Shown here one piece after another: positions 8,346-16,625 of a DNA stretch of 38,189 bases. The notes below the pieces were generated by a model that saw nothing but the letters and a program-made list of their open reading frames with translations, was not told where the DNA came from and did not search any database. The position numbers and the translations under genes are program-made. Source of the DNA: Aquificota bacterium (GTDB taxonomy: Bacteria > Aquificota > Aquificia > Desulfurobacteriales > DQVG01). The DNA is taken from the NCBI GenBank assembly GCA_027002265.1, contig JAMOTM010000033.1:1-38189 (forward strand), given 5' to 3'. Each line of letters begins with the position of its first letter. Position 1 is the first letter of the stretch.

Positions 8346-10010
8346 TTATTTTATTACCCTATTTCTACCGGAACGCTTTGCTTCATAAACCTTTTTATCT
8401 GCTTCAAAAATAAAGTCTTTCATAGACCAACCATCTTTATATTCAGCTACTCCCGCACTTATAGTAATATTTATATTTTTAGAAGTAAATTTTCTACTTT
8501 CAATTTTTTTTCTAACATTTTCTATATATTCATAAGCTTTATCTAGGTCAGTAAACGGCATAACTACTATAAACTCCTCTCCCCCATATCGTGCAACAAC
8601 AAAACTAGGTGGAAGACTTTCTTTTATTACTTGAGCTACTTCTTTTAAAGCTTCATCTCCTACTAAGTGTCCATAGGTATCGTTAATTTTTTTAAAGTGA
8701 TCTATATCTATAATAGCTAAGCTAAGTGGATAAGGATTATGCTTATGTTCTTCTATCTTATTTTTTAAATATCCCCAAAGATAATTTCTATTATAAAGAC
8801 CCGTTAAATTATCTTTAACTGCCTTTTCATAAAGTTCGTTTTTAGTTTTCTCAAGTAAAAGATAATCTAAATTTTTCTTTAAAGATATAGCCATAGGAGA
8901 AGAAATTTTTTTGAAAAGAACATTTAGAAATTTTTCTTGCTTTTCATCTAATTTATCTGCAAATATATATATTTCTCCTATTTTATTTCCATCTTTTTCT
9001 AAAGAAAATAACTTTTTATAATTTTCAAAAAGCACTTCCTTATCGCAAATTTTTTTTGTTACTCCATCTTTACCTGCTTCAAATATTAATTTTTCTTTTG
9101 CCTCAGGGAACTTGGCTACAACTACTAATTTTTCTAAACTTGGAATTTCACTTTGGATATATTTAAAAAGATTTTCTAAAATTTTTTCAAAGGTAATATT
9201 TACTAAAGCATCTTCAAAAAATCTTTTTAAAATATTATCTGCTTTATCTAAAATAAAAACATCACTTTCATTTTCCTCAAGTAGAAAGAGTCCACAATCT
9301 AAATCTTTTAATTTTGAAATTACATAATCTATTAGTTCCTCTTTGATAATAGAGCCATGTTGAGGAGCTATAAGCTTTGGTTTTGCTTTTTCTATTTCTC
9401 TTAAAGCATAATTTAATATCGCCCTACTTGGCATATAATGCTTATGAAAAAGAAAAACACCTTCTAAATATTCTTTGGATTTATCTGCGTAAAACTTAAA
9501 CTTATCACTTATAGCTCCGAAAATATCGCTTGAGAATAAAGTTTTTGTCTTTTTATCAAGAGTACAAAAAGCTCCTGGGAAATGAGCATATGGGGTAAAA
9601 ATAAATTCAAGTTCTCTATCTCCAGCTTTTAATTTCCAATCGTGCTTATCTATTAAATAAAACGGAGTTTTCCACGCATAATGTTTTAAAAGAGCTTGCG
9701 TTCTCCAGTGAGTTACAACTCTCCTATCATCTCTATGAGGCATAATACTTTCTAAAGTAGAATAGCATCCAGTAATATCTGGGTCTTGATGATGCATAAT
9801 AATATATTTAATATCTCTTAAATTTACTACTTTATAAATCTTTTCCAAGACTACTGGAAAGACAATCATAGAACCTGGATCTATTAAAATACTTTCATCT
9901 TTATTTCTAATAACATAAGCATGACATTGAAAAGGATCATTTGGAACTACGTAACCCACCCAAAATATATCTTCCGCAATTTCAATAGGTTTAGAAAAAT
10001 CAAGTTTCAT
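8346..10010 (-). CDS. Diiron ODP (metallo-beta-lactamase fold)-GGDEF diguanylate cyclase
   Basis: 554 residues. The first 240 match the ODP/flavodiiron metallo-beta-lactamase fold, which binds a non-heme diiron centre and reacts with O2 or NO. All six ligand positions can be placed: H74, D76, D78 (motif HQDPD), H143 (YAHFPGAF), D162 (SSDIFG) and H218 (PQHGS); D76 stands where flavodiiron proteins have Glu. There is no flavodoxin domain, so this is a sensor rather than a reductase. Residues 250-385 are an unassigned linker domain. From about 395 is GGDEF with ARYGGEEF (active site 476-480), which looks catalytically competent; the RxxD inhibitory site is absent. Role by inference: oxygen- or NO-tuned c-di-GMP synthesis. 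Starts ATG with AAGGA, overlapping the ZnuA-like stop by 4 nt. Confidence 0.88.
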   Translation of the reverse strand: MKLDFSKPIEIAEDIFWVGYVVPNDPFQCHAYVIRNKDESILIDPGSMIVFPVVLEKIYKVVNLRDIKYIIMHHQDPDITGCYSTLESIMPHRDDRRVVTHWRTQALLKHYAWKTPFYLIDKHDWKLKAGDRELEFIFTPYAHFPGAFCTLDKKTKTLFSSDIFGAISDKFKFYADKSKEYLEGVFLFHKHYMPSRAILNYALREIEKAKPKLIAPQHGSIIKEELIDYVISKLKDLDCGLFLLEENESDVFILDKADNILKRFFEDALVNITFEKILENLFKYIQSEIPSLEKLVVVAKFPEAKEKLIFEAGKDGVTKKICDKEVLFENYKKLFSLEKDGNKIGEIYIFADKLDEKQEKFLNVLFKKISSPMAISLKKNLDYLLLEKTKNELYEKAVKDNLTGLYNRNYLWGYLKNKIEEHKHNPYPLSLAIIDIDHFKKINDTYGHLVGDEALKEVAQVIKESLPPSFVVARYGGEEFIVVMPFTDLDKAYEYIENVRKKIESRKFTSKNINITISAGVAEYKDGWSMKDFIFEADKKVYEAKRSGRNRVIK

Positions 10011-10744
10011 TTTCCTTTTACCTCACATTCCATAGCTTTTGCAAATACTTTTATATTATATCTCATTACATCTATATATGTAGTTGTTTTATTTCCAAAA
10101 ATACAAGGATTTACATAGTATATTTTCAAGTGATATTTTTTGGAAAGATATTCTGCTAATTTGGAATAGTATTTAGGAATGGCCAAAATTGCTTTTATGT
10201 GATATTTTTTTATAGCTCTTTCTATATTTGCAAGCTCTAAAGGAGATATATAATTTTCTTGAGATAAAGTTATTTGTTTTAAGTGATAATCCCTTGCCAA
10301 ATATCTCCAAGCTGGATGTGTAGTTATAAAAACTTTTATTTTACAAGTTTTAAATGTGTTTTCAAAAAGTTTATCTAAACTTTTTATATTCTTATATCCA
10401 GTTTCATTTGGAAAATAATTTTTTAAAACTCTTTTATATATATATAAAACTTCTTTAGGGCTATTCCAATAATGAGGGTCCACTTCTCCATTTATAAATA
10501 TTAAATTGGCACCTTTTGATAGATCAATATATTTTGCATTTGAAAGAAGCGTAATTTTCCTTTCCCAAGGATTTATTATATATCCGGCTCCCACAAAATA
10601 GTTTGCATTTTTAACCTTTAAAATATCTTGTAAAGTAGGTTCATATGTATGAATATTTACATTTGGTGGAACTAAATATGTAACATTAGAAACAAAAAGT
10701 TTTGTAATTAAATATATTGGGAAAATACTTGCTACAACATTCAT
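10007..10744 (-). CDS. ZnuA/TroA-like metal-binding protein lacking a signal peptide
   Basis: Resembles solute-binding proteins of zinc/manganese ABC importers (cluster A-I). The N-terminus matches the mature start of that family: VVASIFPIYLITKL, then VPPNVNIHTYEP with His32, DPHYWNSP with His91, and THPAWRYLARDY with His143, three of the usual metal ligands; an acidic residue near YIDVMRYN may be the fourth. The unusual point is the start. The protein begins where the mature domain begins, with no hydrophobic export signal or lipobox. The ATG has AGGAG 7 nt upstream and overlaps the tkt stop (ATGA), so the start is well supported. No importer permease or ATPase is adjacent. Either the protein acts in the cytoplasm or export is unconventional. 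Confidence 0.75.
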   Translation of the reverse strand: MNVVASIFPIYLITKLFVSNVTYLVPPNVNIHTYEPTLQDILKVKNANYFVGAGYIINPWERKITLLSNAKYIDLSKGANLIFINGEVDPHYWNSPKEVLYIYKRVLKNYFPNETGYKNIKSLDKLFENTFKTCKIKVFITTHPAWRYLARDYHLKQITLSQENYISPLELANIERAIKKYHIKAILAIPKYYSKLAEYLSKKYHLKIYYVNPCIFGNKTTTYIDVMRYNIKVFAKAMECEVKGK

Positions 10745-11700
10745 TTTAATTCTCCTAAGGCACGTTTTAAATCCTCTTCTGTTAAAGGTTTTCCATGATA
10801 TTTAACTTCATTTTCCATAAAAGATACACCTTTTCCTTTAATAGTCTTAGCTAGTATAAACGTTGGACGATATGGTTTAAAGTTATGCTTTTCCAAAATA
10901 TTTAAAACTCTTTTTTGCTCCTCCAAAGAATATTTTTCAAAATTGGAAACCATATCAAATAAAGATAAAGCGTATCTAACTTGATCAAAATTATGCCCAT
11001 CTATTTCTATAGTGTTAAATCCAAATGTTTTTAACCTTTCCATCATAGGGTAAATATTCATAATTTCATCCACTCTTCCATCAATTTGAAGGTTATTATT
11101 ATCAAGAATTACACAGAAGTTTGATAAATTGTAATGAGCTGCTGTATTAAAAGCTTCCCAAACACTTCCTTCTTGAGCTTCTCCATCTCCTAAAAGAACA
11201 ACTACCTTTGGAGCGTCCACATTATAAGAAAGTCTTAAACCTAATGCCATTCCTACACCTGCTCCTATTCCATGACCTAAAGATCCGGTTGTCATATCTA
11301 TTCCAGGAGTTTTATTCATATCTGGATGCCCCTGAAGATGAGAGCCAATTTGTCTTAAAGTATTTAAATCTGTAACTGGAAAATATTTACATAAAGCTAA
11401 AATTGCATATAAAGCTGGAGCTGCGTGTCCTTTAGAAAGTACAAATCTGTCTCTTAAGGCCCACTTTGGATTTTGAGGATTATGTTTTAAAAATTCAAAA
11501 TATAAATAGGTTAATAAATCTGTAGCTGAAAGAGATCCGCCCGGATGACCGGATTTTGCTCTTGTAGTTGCTTTTAAAACTATTTTTCTTACTTCTTTTG
11601 CAATATTTTCTAAGGTTCTATTATCTAATTTTCTTTTTTTTGTAAAATCTATATCCAAATTTAAATCCACATTATCAATATAAGTTATATCTTTTTTCAA
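10741..11700 (-). CDS. Transketolase, N-terminal (TPP-binding) half
   Basis: 319 residues covering only the PP domain of transketolase, which binds thiamine diphosphate for two-carbon transfer in the pentose phosphate pathway. Visible motifs: KSGHPGGSLSATDLL, LSKGHAAPALYA, GSLGHGIGAGVGMA and the TPP/Mg motif GDGEAQEGSVWEAFN, ending in an NNLQIDG stretch. A 25-residue N-terminal extension precedes it. Split transketolases encoded as separate N and C subunits are well known, normally adjacent. Here the downstream gene is the ZnuA-like gene, not the C-terminal half, so the partner must be elsewhere. The TTG start has GGGAGG 6 nt upstream. Confidence 0.9.
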   Translation of the reverse strand: MKKDITYIDNVDLNLDIDFTKKRKLDNRTLENIAKEVRKIVLKATTRAKSGHPGGSLSATDLLTYLYFEFLKHNPQNPKWALRDRFVLSKGHAAPALYAILALCKYFPVTDLNTLRQIGSHLQGHPDMNKTPGIDMTTGSLGHGIGAGVGMALGLRLSYNVDAPKVVVLLGDGEAQEGSVWEAFNTAAHYNLSNFCVILDNNNLQIDGRVDEIMNIYPMMERLKTFGFNTIEIDGHNFDQVRYALSLFDMVSNFEKYSLEEQKRVLNILEKHNFKPYRPTFILAKTIKGKGVSFMENEVKYHGKPLTEEDLKRALGELK

Positions 11701-11731
11701 TTTTTACCTCCCTAAAATGTTTTAGTGAATT

Positions 11732-13150
11732 CTACTTTAAATTTTCTTTTTCTTCCAAAAGCTTTAAAACATGCTTTACTTGATTTAAAGCAGTTCCTCC
11801 AATTACATTTCTTCTATTTATAGCCTTTTTTACATCTACAAGATCTTTATAGATTTTTTCAAGTTCCTCTAAAGAATACTTTTTTTCTAAAGTTTCTTTA
11901 TATTTACCTAAAAAACCTCTAAAATCTTTATAAGAAAGCTCGTCTAATTCTTTATCTGTATCTATAGCGAAACGAACAAATCTTCCAACTATATGATGTG
12001 CATCTCTAAAAGGAATTCCTTCTTTTGAAAGAAATTCTGCTAAATCTGTAGCAAGAGCATAGTTTGCTTTAGAAAGTTTTAAAGCTCTATCTTTATTTAC
12101 TTTTATGTTTTTTATAACTTCTGTTATTATTTTTATGGTTATTTTTGTTACCTCAACTGCATCAAATAAGAAGATTTTATCCTCTTGCAAATCTCGATTA
12201 TAGCTTAAAGGCAAAGCTTTTAAAAGCGTTAAAATTCCCATTAAATCTCCATAAAGTCTTGCTGTTTTTCCTCGAGAAAGTTCAAGTGCATCTGGATTTT
12301 TCTTTTGAGGCATTATGGAAGATCCGGTACATAACTTATCTGGAAGTTCAATTAAATTAAACTCATAGGTTGAATAAATAATAAAATCTTCTGAAAGTCT
12401 TGAAATATGCATCATTATCATAGCTAAGCAAAATATAGTTTCAGCTATAAAATCCCTATCGCTTACAGCATCTATACTATTTAAACTTATTTTGTCAAAA
12501 CCAAGAAGTTCCTTTGTAAATTCTCTATCTATATTTAAAGTTGTTCCGGCCAAAGCCGCACTTCCTAAAGGACATACATTTACTCTTTTCAAGGTATCTT
12601 TTATTCTTTCTTCATCTCTATCAAACATAAAGTAATAAGCTAAAAGATAATGAGAAAATAAAATAGGCTGAGCAAGTTGGAGATGAGTGTATCCTGGAAA
12701 AGGAGTATCTATATATTCTTTTGCTTTTTTAAGAATTTCTACTTTTAAAGTTTTTAAAAGACTTAAAATTTCATTTAAATTTTCCCGCGTATAAAGGCGA
12801 ACATCTGTTACTACCTGATCGTTTCTTGAACGAGCTGTATGGATTTTTTTTCCTAGATCCCCTAAAATTTCAGTAAGTCTTTTTTCTATATTCATATGAA
12901 CATCTTCAAGCTCAGTTTTCCATTTAAATTTTCCTTCTTCAATTTCCTTTTTAACTTGATTTAAAGCTTCTATAAGCTTATCTGCTTCTTCCTCTTTTAA
13001 AATTCCTTGTTTTTTTAACATTAAAGCATGAGCTGTAGATAAAGCTATATCATAAGGAGCAAGTTTCTTATCAAAACTTACACTTTCACTAAATTTTTCC
13101 ATTAATTTATCTACCTTTTCTGTAAATCTACCTTCCCAAGGTTTTTCCAT
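11732..13150 (-). CDS. argH: Argininosuccinate lyase
   Basis: Last step of arginine synthesis: argininosuccinate to arginine and fumarate, in the cytoplasm. Full length at 472 residues. Opens with the typical KPWEGRF, has SRNDQV (108-113), GYTHLQ with His155, and the fumarase/ASL superfamily signature GSSIMPQKKNPD (276-287) including the flexible-loop serine. ATG start, 9 nt after the ABC ATPase stop. No other arginine genes are nearby, so its place in this run is probably not pathway-based. Confidence 0.97.
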   Translation of the reverse strand: MEKPWEGRFTEKVDKLMEKFSESVSFDKKLAPYDIALSTAHALMLKKQGILKEEEADKLIEALNQVKKEIEEGKFKWKTELEDVHMNIEKRLTEILGDLGKKIHTARSRNDQVVTDVRLYTRENLNEILSLLKTLKVEILKKAKEYIDTPFPGYTHLQLAQPILFSHYLLAYYFMFDRDEERIKDTLKRVNVCPLGSAALAGTTLNIDREFTKELLGFDKISLNSIDAVSDRDFIAETIFCLAMIMMHISRLSEDFIIYSTYEFNLIELPDKLCTGSSIMPQKKNPDALELSRGKTARLYGDLMGILTLLKALPLSYNRDLQEDKIFLFDAVEVTKITIKIITEVIKNIKVNKDRALKLSKANYALATDLAEFLSKEGIPFRDAHHIVGRFVRFAIDTDKELDELSYKDFRGFLGKYKETLEKKYSLEELEKIYKDLVDVKKAINRRNVIGGTALNQVKHVLKLLEEKENLK

Positions 13151-13159
13151 GTTCCCTCC

Positions 13160-13843
13160 TTATAAGCTATCTACTATTTTTCCATCTTTTAAATATATTT
13201 TTCTTTTTGCATAACTTGCTGTAAAGGGATCATGCGTAACTAAAATTATAGTTTTTCCTTCCTTATTTAATTTCTTAAAAATTTCCATAACAGCTTTTGA
13301 AGATTTACTATCAAGCTGTCCGGTAGGTTCATCTGCTAAAATTATCTCAGGATCATTTAAAAGAGCTCTTGTAATAGCTACTCTTTGCTTTTGTCCTCCA
13401 GAAAGCTGATTAGGTTTAAAATTTATTCTATCTTTCAATCCAAGTTTTTCCAAAAGCTCTAAAGCTCGCTTTTCAAAAGGAAGTTTTTTTGAAGAATAAA
13501 GCATAGGAAGAAGAACATTATCTAATACATTTAAATAAGGAATAAGAAAAAAAGCTTGAAAAACAAAACCTATATTTTCATTTCTAAGTTTTGAAAGTTC
13601 ATTATCGCTAAGTTTTGATACTTCTTTACCTTTTAGGTAATACTTTCCAGAAGTAGGTCTATCTAAAAGTCCCATAATATTCATTAAAGTGGTTTTTCCA
13701 CTCCCAGAAGGTCCCATTATAGCTACAAATTCTCCTGGGTAAATTTCAAGATTAATATTTTTTAAAACGTGGGTTTTTACTCCTTCGTTTTCATATATTT
13801 TATTTATATTTTCAAGCTTTATTAAAGGTTTTTTATCATTCAC
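13160..13843 (-). CDS. ABC transporter ATP-binding protein, MacB/LolD type
   Basis: 227-residue ATPase with Walker A GPSGSGKTT, Q-loop, signature LSGGQKQRV, Walker B IILADEPTG and switch THD. The EPTGQLDS stretch and overall length are typical of the MacB/LolD/FtsE type VII group. It follows a MacA-like adaptor by 20 nt, as in MacAB-type exporters or peptide/lipid-linked systems. However, no FtsX/MacB-like permease lies on either side: argH follows. GTG start, with AGGAG about 12 nt upstream, which is rather far. Confidence 0.9.
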   Translation of the reverse strand: MNDKKPLIKLENINKIYENEGVKTHVLKNINLEIYPGEFVAIMGPSGSGKTTLMNIMGLLDRPTSGKYYLKGKEVSKLSDNELSKLRNENIGFVFQAFFLIPYLNVLDNVLLPMLYSSKKLPFEKRALELLEKLGLKDRINFKPNQLSGGQKQRVAITRALLNDPEIILADEPTGQLDSKSSKAVMEIFKKLNKEGKTIILVTHDPFTASYAKRKIYLKDGKIVDSL

Positions 13844-13863
13844 TTTAAAAAAACTCCTGTAAA

Positions 13864-15084
13864 TTATTCTTTAAAACTAATAACTACTTTTTCTCCTGGC
13901 TTTAAACCTCTTATAATTTGAATGTAACCATTACTTTCTACTCCAGTTGTTACCACACGTTTTTCTATTTTATTTCCCTTTAAAACATAAACAATTTCTT
14001 TTCCATTTTCCCATTTAACAGCTGAGAAAGGAATTGCAAGAACATGTTTTAAAGTTTTTATAATAATAGTATTATGAGAGGTCATTTCAGGTAAAAGCCC
14101 AGTTTCATTAAAACCACTTACCTTTACTAAATAGAAAACTACATTATTTTGTATACTAGGTTTTTTTATGATTTCTTGAATTTTTCCATAATATTTTCTG
14201 TTTGGATAGGCATCTACATAAAATATAACCTTTTGCCCATGTTTTATTTTTCCTATATCCGTTTCATCTACATAAACATAATTTATAAAATTTTTGGGAT
14301 TTAAAATTTCAAAAAGAGGATTTACAGGATAAGTACCTTCCTTTGCGTTTATAGTTACTACTTGTCCAGAAATAGGTGCTGTAATGTTATAGTCTTTTAA
14401 TTTTCTATACTTTTCTTTTAAATCCAATAAAAGATCTCTTCTTTCTTTTTCAAAAATTTTATTAGAAAATTTTAATTTTTCATTAATTATTTCTATATCT
14501 GCCTTTACTTTTTTTATATTTTCTTTTATAGAATTTATTTCATCTTTTAGCTTATCTAAGGTTAATTTTGCATTTTTATATTTTTCTTCAGAGATTAATT
14601 TACCATGTCTATATAAGTAGCTATATTTACTTACAAGCCAAGCATAGTATTTAAAATCTTTTTTTGTTTTTTCTAAATTAGTTTTTAAATTTTGAAGTTC
14701 ATAACTTAAATCTGTAAGCTGTTTATTGTAATCTTTTATTTCTTTTTTATGTTCAAAAATTAATTTTTGAAGTTTATTTTTTATTTCTTTTATATCTTTG
14801 TTTATATAGTAAGTATCCAAAGTGGCTAAAACTTCATTTTTACTTACATAATCTCCTTTTTTTATATAAACCCTTACTATCTTTTCATTTATAGGAGAAT
14901 TTATAGATACAAAGTTTCTATCTTGAACCTTTATAATCCCGGTTTCATCTAAAGTATCGTTTAGATCCATATATTTTGCTACTACAACTTTTTCGGGAAC
15001 TAAAATTTTCTTTTTCTTCTTTACTTTAAAAAATATAACCCCCCCTACCCCTACTATAAAAAAAAGTACTAATAATCTTCTCAC
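13864..15084 (-). CDS. Periplasmic adaptor (MacA/HlyD-like membrane fusion protein)
   Basis: 406 residues. A basic N-terminus and one hydrophobic segment (about 3-20, LLVLFFIVGVGGVIFF) anchor it in the inner membrane. Then come a lipoyl half-motif around residue 70 (RVYIKKGDYVSKNEVLATL), a long coiled-coil hairpin (about 90-225, rich in Lys/Glu/Leu heptads), the second lipoyl half with ITAPISGQVVTINAKEGTYP, and beta-barrel and membrane-proximal domains ending KGLKPGEKVVIS. It would bridge an inner-membrane ABC exporter to an outer-membrane channel. The adjacent ATPase is the likely partner; the permease is missing from the window. GTG start with AGGAG. Confidence 0.88.
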   Translation of the reverse strand: MRRLLVLFFIVGVGGVIFFKVKKKKKILVPEKVVVAKYMDLNDTLDETGIIKVQDRNFVSINSPINEKIVRVYIKKGDYVSKNEVLATLDTYYINKDIKEIKNKLQKLIFEHKKEIKDYNKQLTDLSYELQNLKTNLEKTKKDFKYYAWLVSKYSYLYRHGKLISEEKYKNAKLTLDKLKDEINSIKENIKKVKADIEIINEKLKFSNKIFEKERRDLLLDLKEKYRKLKDYNITAPISGQVVTINAKEGTYPVNPLFEILNPKNFINYVYVDETDIGKIKHGQKVIFYVDAYPNRKYYGKIQEIIKKPSIQNNVVFYLVKVSGFNETGLLPEMTSHNTIIIKTLKHVLAIPFSAVKWENGKEIVYVLKGNKIEKRVVTTGVESNGYIQIIRGLKPGEKVVISFKE

Positions 15085-15103
15085 TTTACTTCTCCTTAAA
15101 ACC

Positions 15104-15883
15104 TTATTTTTCAGTTTTTAAATCTTTGTATATTTTATACAAGGCTATTCCTGTTGCTACAGATACATTTAAAGAATCCGCTTCCTCATTCATATCTAAG
15201 TAAAGTATTAAATCTGAAAGTTCAAGAGCACTTTTTGAAACTCCCTTACCTTCTGAACCTACAATTAAAATTAAGGGATAGGGGATTTTTATTTCTGAAA
15301 GCTCTTTAATTTTTCTTATATTAATTTTTCCTAATTTCCTTTCTACAGATTTTGGAGCTTCTAAAGCCACAATCCAAATATTTCTTTTTTTTGCTTCTTT
15401 TAAAAATTTACTTGGGGAGTTTAAAAGAGCGTAAGGAACTTTAAAAACAGTTCCGGTAGATACTTTTACAACAGTATCATTTATATAGACACTTCTATCT
15501 TTGGGAATTAAAATTCCACTTGCTTTAAAAGCAAACGCACTTCTAAATATAGCTCCCACATTATGAGGATCTTCAAGATGATCTAAGTAAATGAGATATG
15601 GTAAAGTGTTATATTTTTTATAGTTCTCTAATCTTTCTAATATTTCCTCGAAAGATACTGGTTTTACAGGAGATATTAAAGCTACTATTCCTTGATGTTT
15701 ATCAGTATTTACAAGTTTTTTTAATTTATTTCTATCACTTTCTACAATTTTTACATTTTCTTTTTGAAGTTTTTTTAAAACATCTTTTAAAAATTCTTTT
15801 TTTCCCTTTAAAACGTAAACCTTAGATATAAATTTTCCTTCTTTTAAAGCTTCCAAAATTGCATTTTTCCCATATATATACAT
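15104..15883 (-). CDS. rlmB: 23S rRNA (guanosine-2'-O-)-methyltransferase RlmB (SpoU family)
   Basis: SPOUT-class trefoil-knot methyltransferase, expected to modify G2251 of 23S rRNA. The N-terminal substrate-binding domain starts YIYGKNAILEAL. SpoU motifs are DHLEDPHNVGAIFRSA (motif 1), LILIVGSEGKGVS (motif 2) and EADSLNVSVATGIALY (motif 3). 259 residues, normal for the family. The related TrmH-like tRNA methyltransferases lack the GKNAILEAL domain, which supports RlmB. ATG start, 19 nt after thyX. Confidence 0.92.
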   Translation of the reverse strand: MYIYGKNAILEALKEGKFISKVYVLKGKKEFLKDVLKKLQKENVKIVESDRNKLKKLVNTDKHQGIVALISPVKPVSFEEILERLENYKKYNTLPYLIYLDHLEDPHNVGAIFRSAFAFKASGILIPKDRSVYINDTVVKVSTGTVFKVPYALLNSPSKFLKEAKKRNIWIVALEAPKSVERKLGKINIRKIKELSEIKIPYPLILIVGSEGKGVSKSALELSDLILYLDMNEEADSLNVSVATGIALYKIYKDLKTEK

Positions 15884-15902
15884 ACTTACCTCTTATTGTT
15901 AT

Positions 15903-16523
15903 TTATTCTATTTCTAATTTTTCTTTAAGCAGAGATATAACTATCGGACAATAAGGTTCCACGAGTTCTAAAATGGTTTTTGCATATTCTCTAATTTCCT
16001 TTTGAGCATGTTTATCAAGTCTTACCTTTAAAAAGTTTATAAGACTTCTTAAATTAACTTGCCAATAAAATACTGTATATAAAGAAACCGGTAAAATTCC
16101 ACGTGCAACTTCTTTTCTAACTCCACTTTTCACAAGTTTTTCATAAAAGCTTTTACAATTTTCGCAAAGTTTTATATATTCTTCTTTTAATTTTTCATTT
16201 AAATCTTCCGGGATAAAAAATTCCAAATTATCTTTAACATATCTTCTACTAATTTCTTGATAGGAACCTATTCTATGTCTAAACCACTGACGAGCAACGA
16301 AAATAGGACATTTAACCTCAAAAAGAAAATTAACAAATTCGAAAGAAGATGTAGGATTCCCAGCATGTTCAAACATTAATTTTTTTAATAAAAATTTTTT
16401 CTTATCTTCATCAAAAGTTTCAATTTTTCTTCCATAACATATAGAAGCAACTTTTAAAATATTATCTTCCTTTTCACCTTTAAGAAGTTTTATATATCCT
16501 TTATCTAAAACTTTTTTTTCCAT
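15903..16523 (-). CDS. thyX: Flavin-dependent thymidylate synthase
   Basis: Makes dTMP from dUMP with methylene-tetrahydrofolate and FAD/NADPH. The ThyX motif RHRxxSxxExSxRY is seen as RHRIGSYQEISRRY (82-95); FARQWFRHR-like context and NLRSLINFLKVRLDKHAQ downstream form the dUMP/FAD site. 206 residues, compact. ThyX replaces ThyA in many thermophiles. First gene of the long minus-strand run, with its own promoter candidate and a GGAG Shine-Dalgarno just before the ATG. Confidence 0.95.
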   Translation of the reverse strand: MEKKVLDKGYIKLLKGEKEDNILKVASICYGRKIETFDEDKKKFLLKKLMFEHAGNPTSSFEFVNFLFEVKCPIFVARQWFRHRIGSYQEISRRYVKDNLEFFIPEDLNEKLKEEYIKLCENCKSFYEKLVKSGVRKEVARGILPVSLYTVFYWQVNLRSLINFLKVRLDKHAQKEIREYAKTILELVEPYCPIVISLLKEKLEIE

Positions 16524-16561
16524 GTGGGGCTCCTAAATAAACTTACTTCAAAGGTAAATTG

Positions 16562-16570
16562 ATTATAGCA
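16562..16570 (-). promoter_or_regulatory. thyX promoter, extended -10 (TGCTATAAT)
   Basis: A perfect TGn-TATAAT extended -10 on the minus strand, 39 nt upstream of the thyX ATG, in the 102-nt gap between divergent genes. The -35 region is not consensus, as is common with extended -10 sites. Confidence 0.6.
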
Positions 16571-16584
16571 AATTAAAAAATTTT

Positions 16585-16593
16585 TGATATACT
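16585..16593 (+). promoter_or_regulatory. Promoter of the FliK-like/TPR/EAL run, extended -10 (TGATATACT)
   Basis: Plus-strand TGn-TATACT 33 nt before the ATG at 16626. It lies 14 nt from the thyX -10, so the two divergent promoters share the same stretch and may compete or share a regulator. Confidence 0.5.
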
Positions 16594-16625
16594 TAACTAG
16601 AAAAGCCTTTTTCGGAGAGTAAAGC

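Noticed and set aside
10007-11700. Frameshifted full-length transketolase
   Set aside because: Sequence after the N-half encodes a ZnuA-like protein in another frame; no transketolase C-terminal motifs were found.
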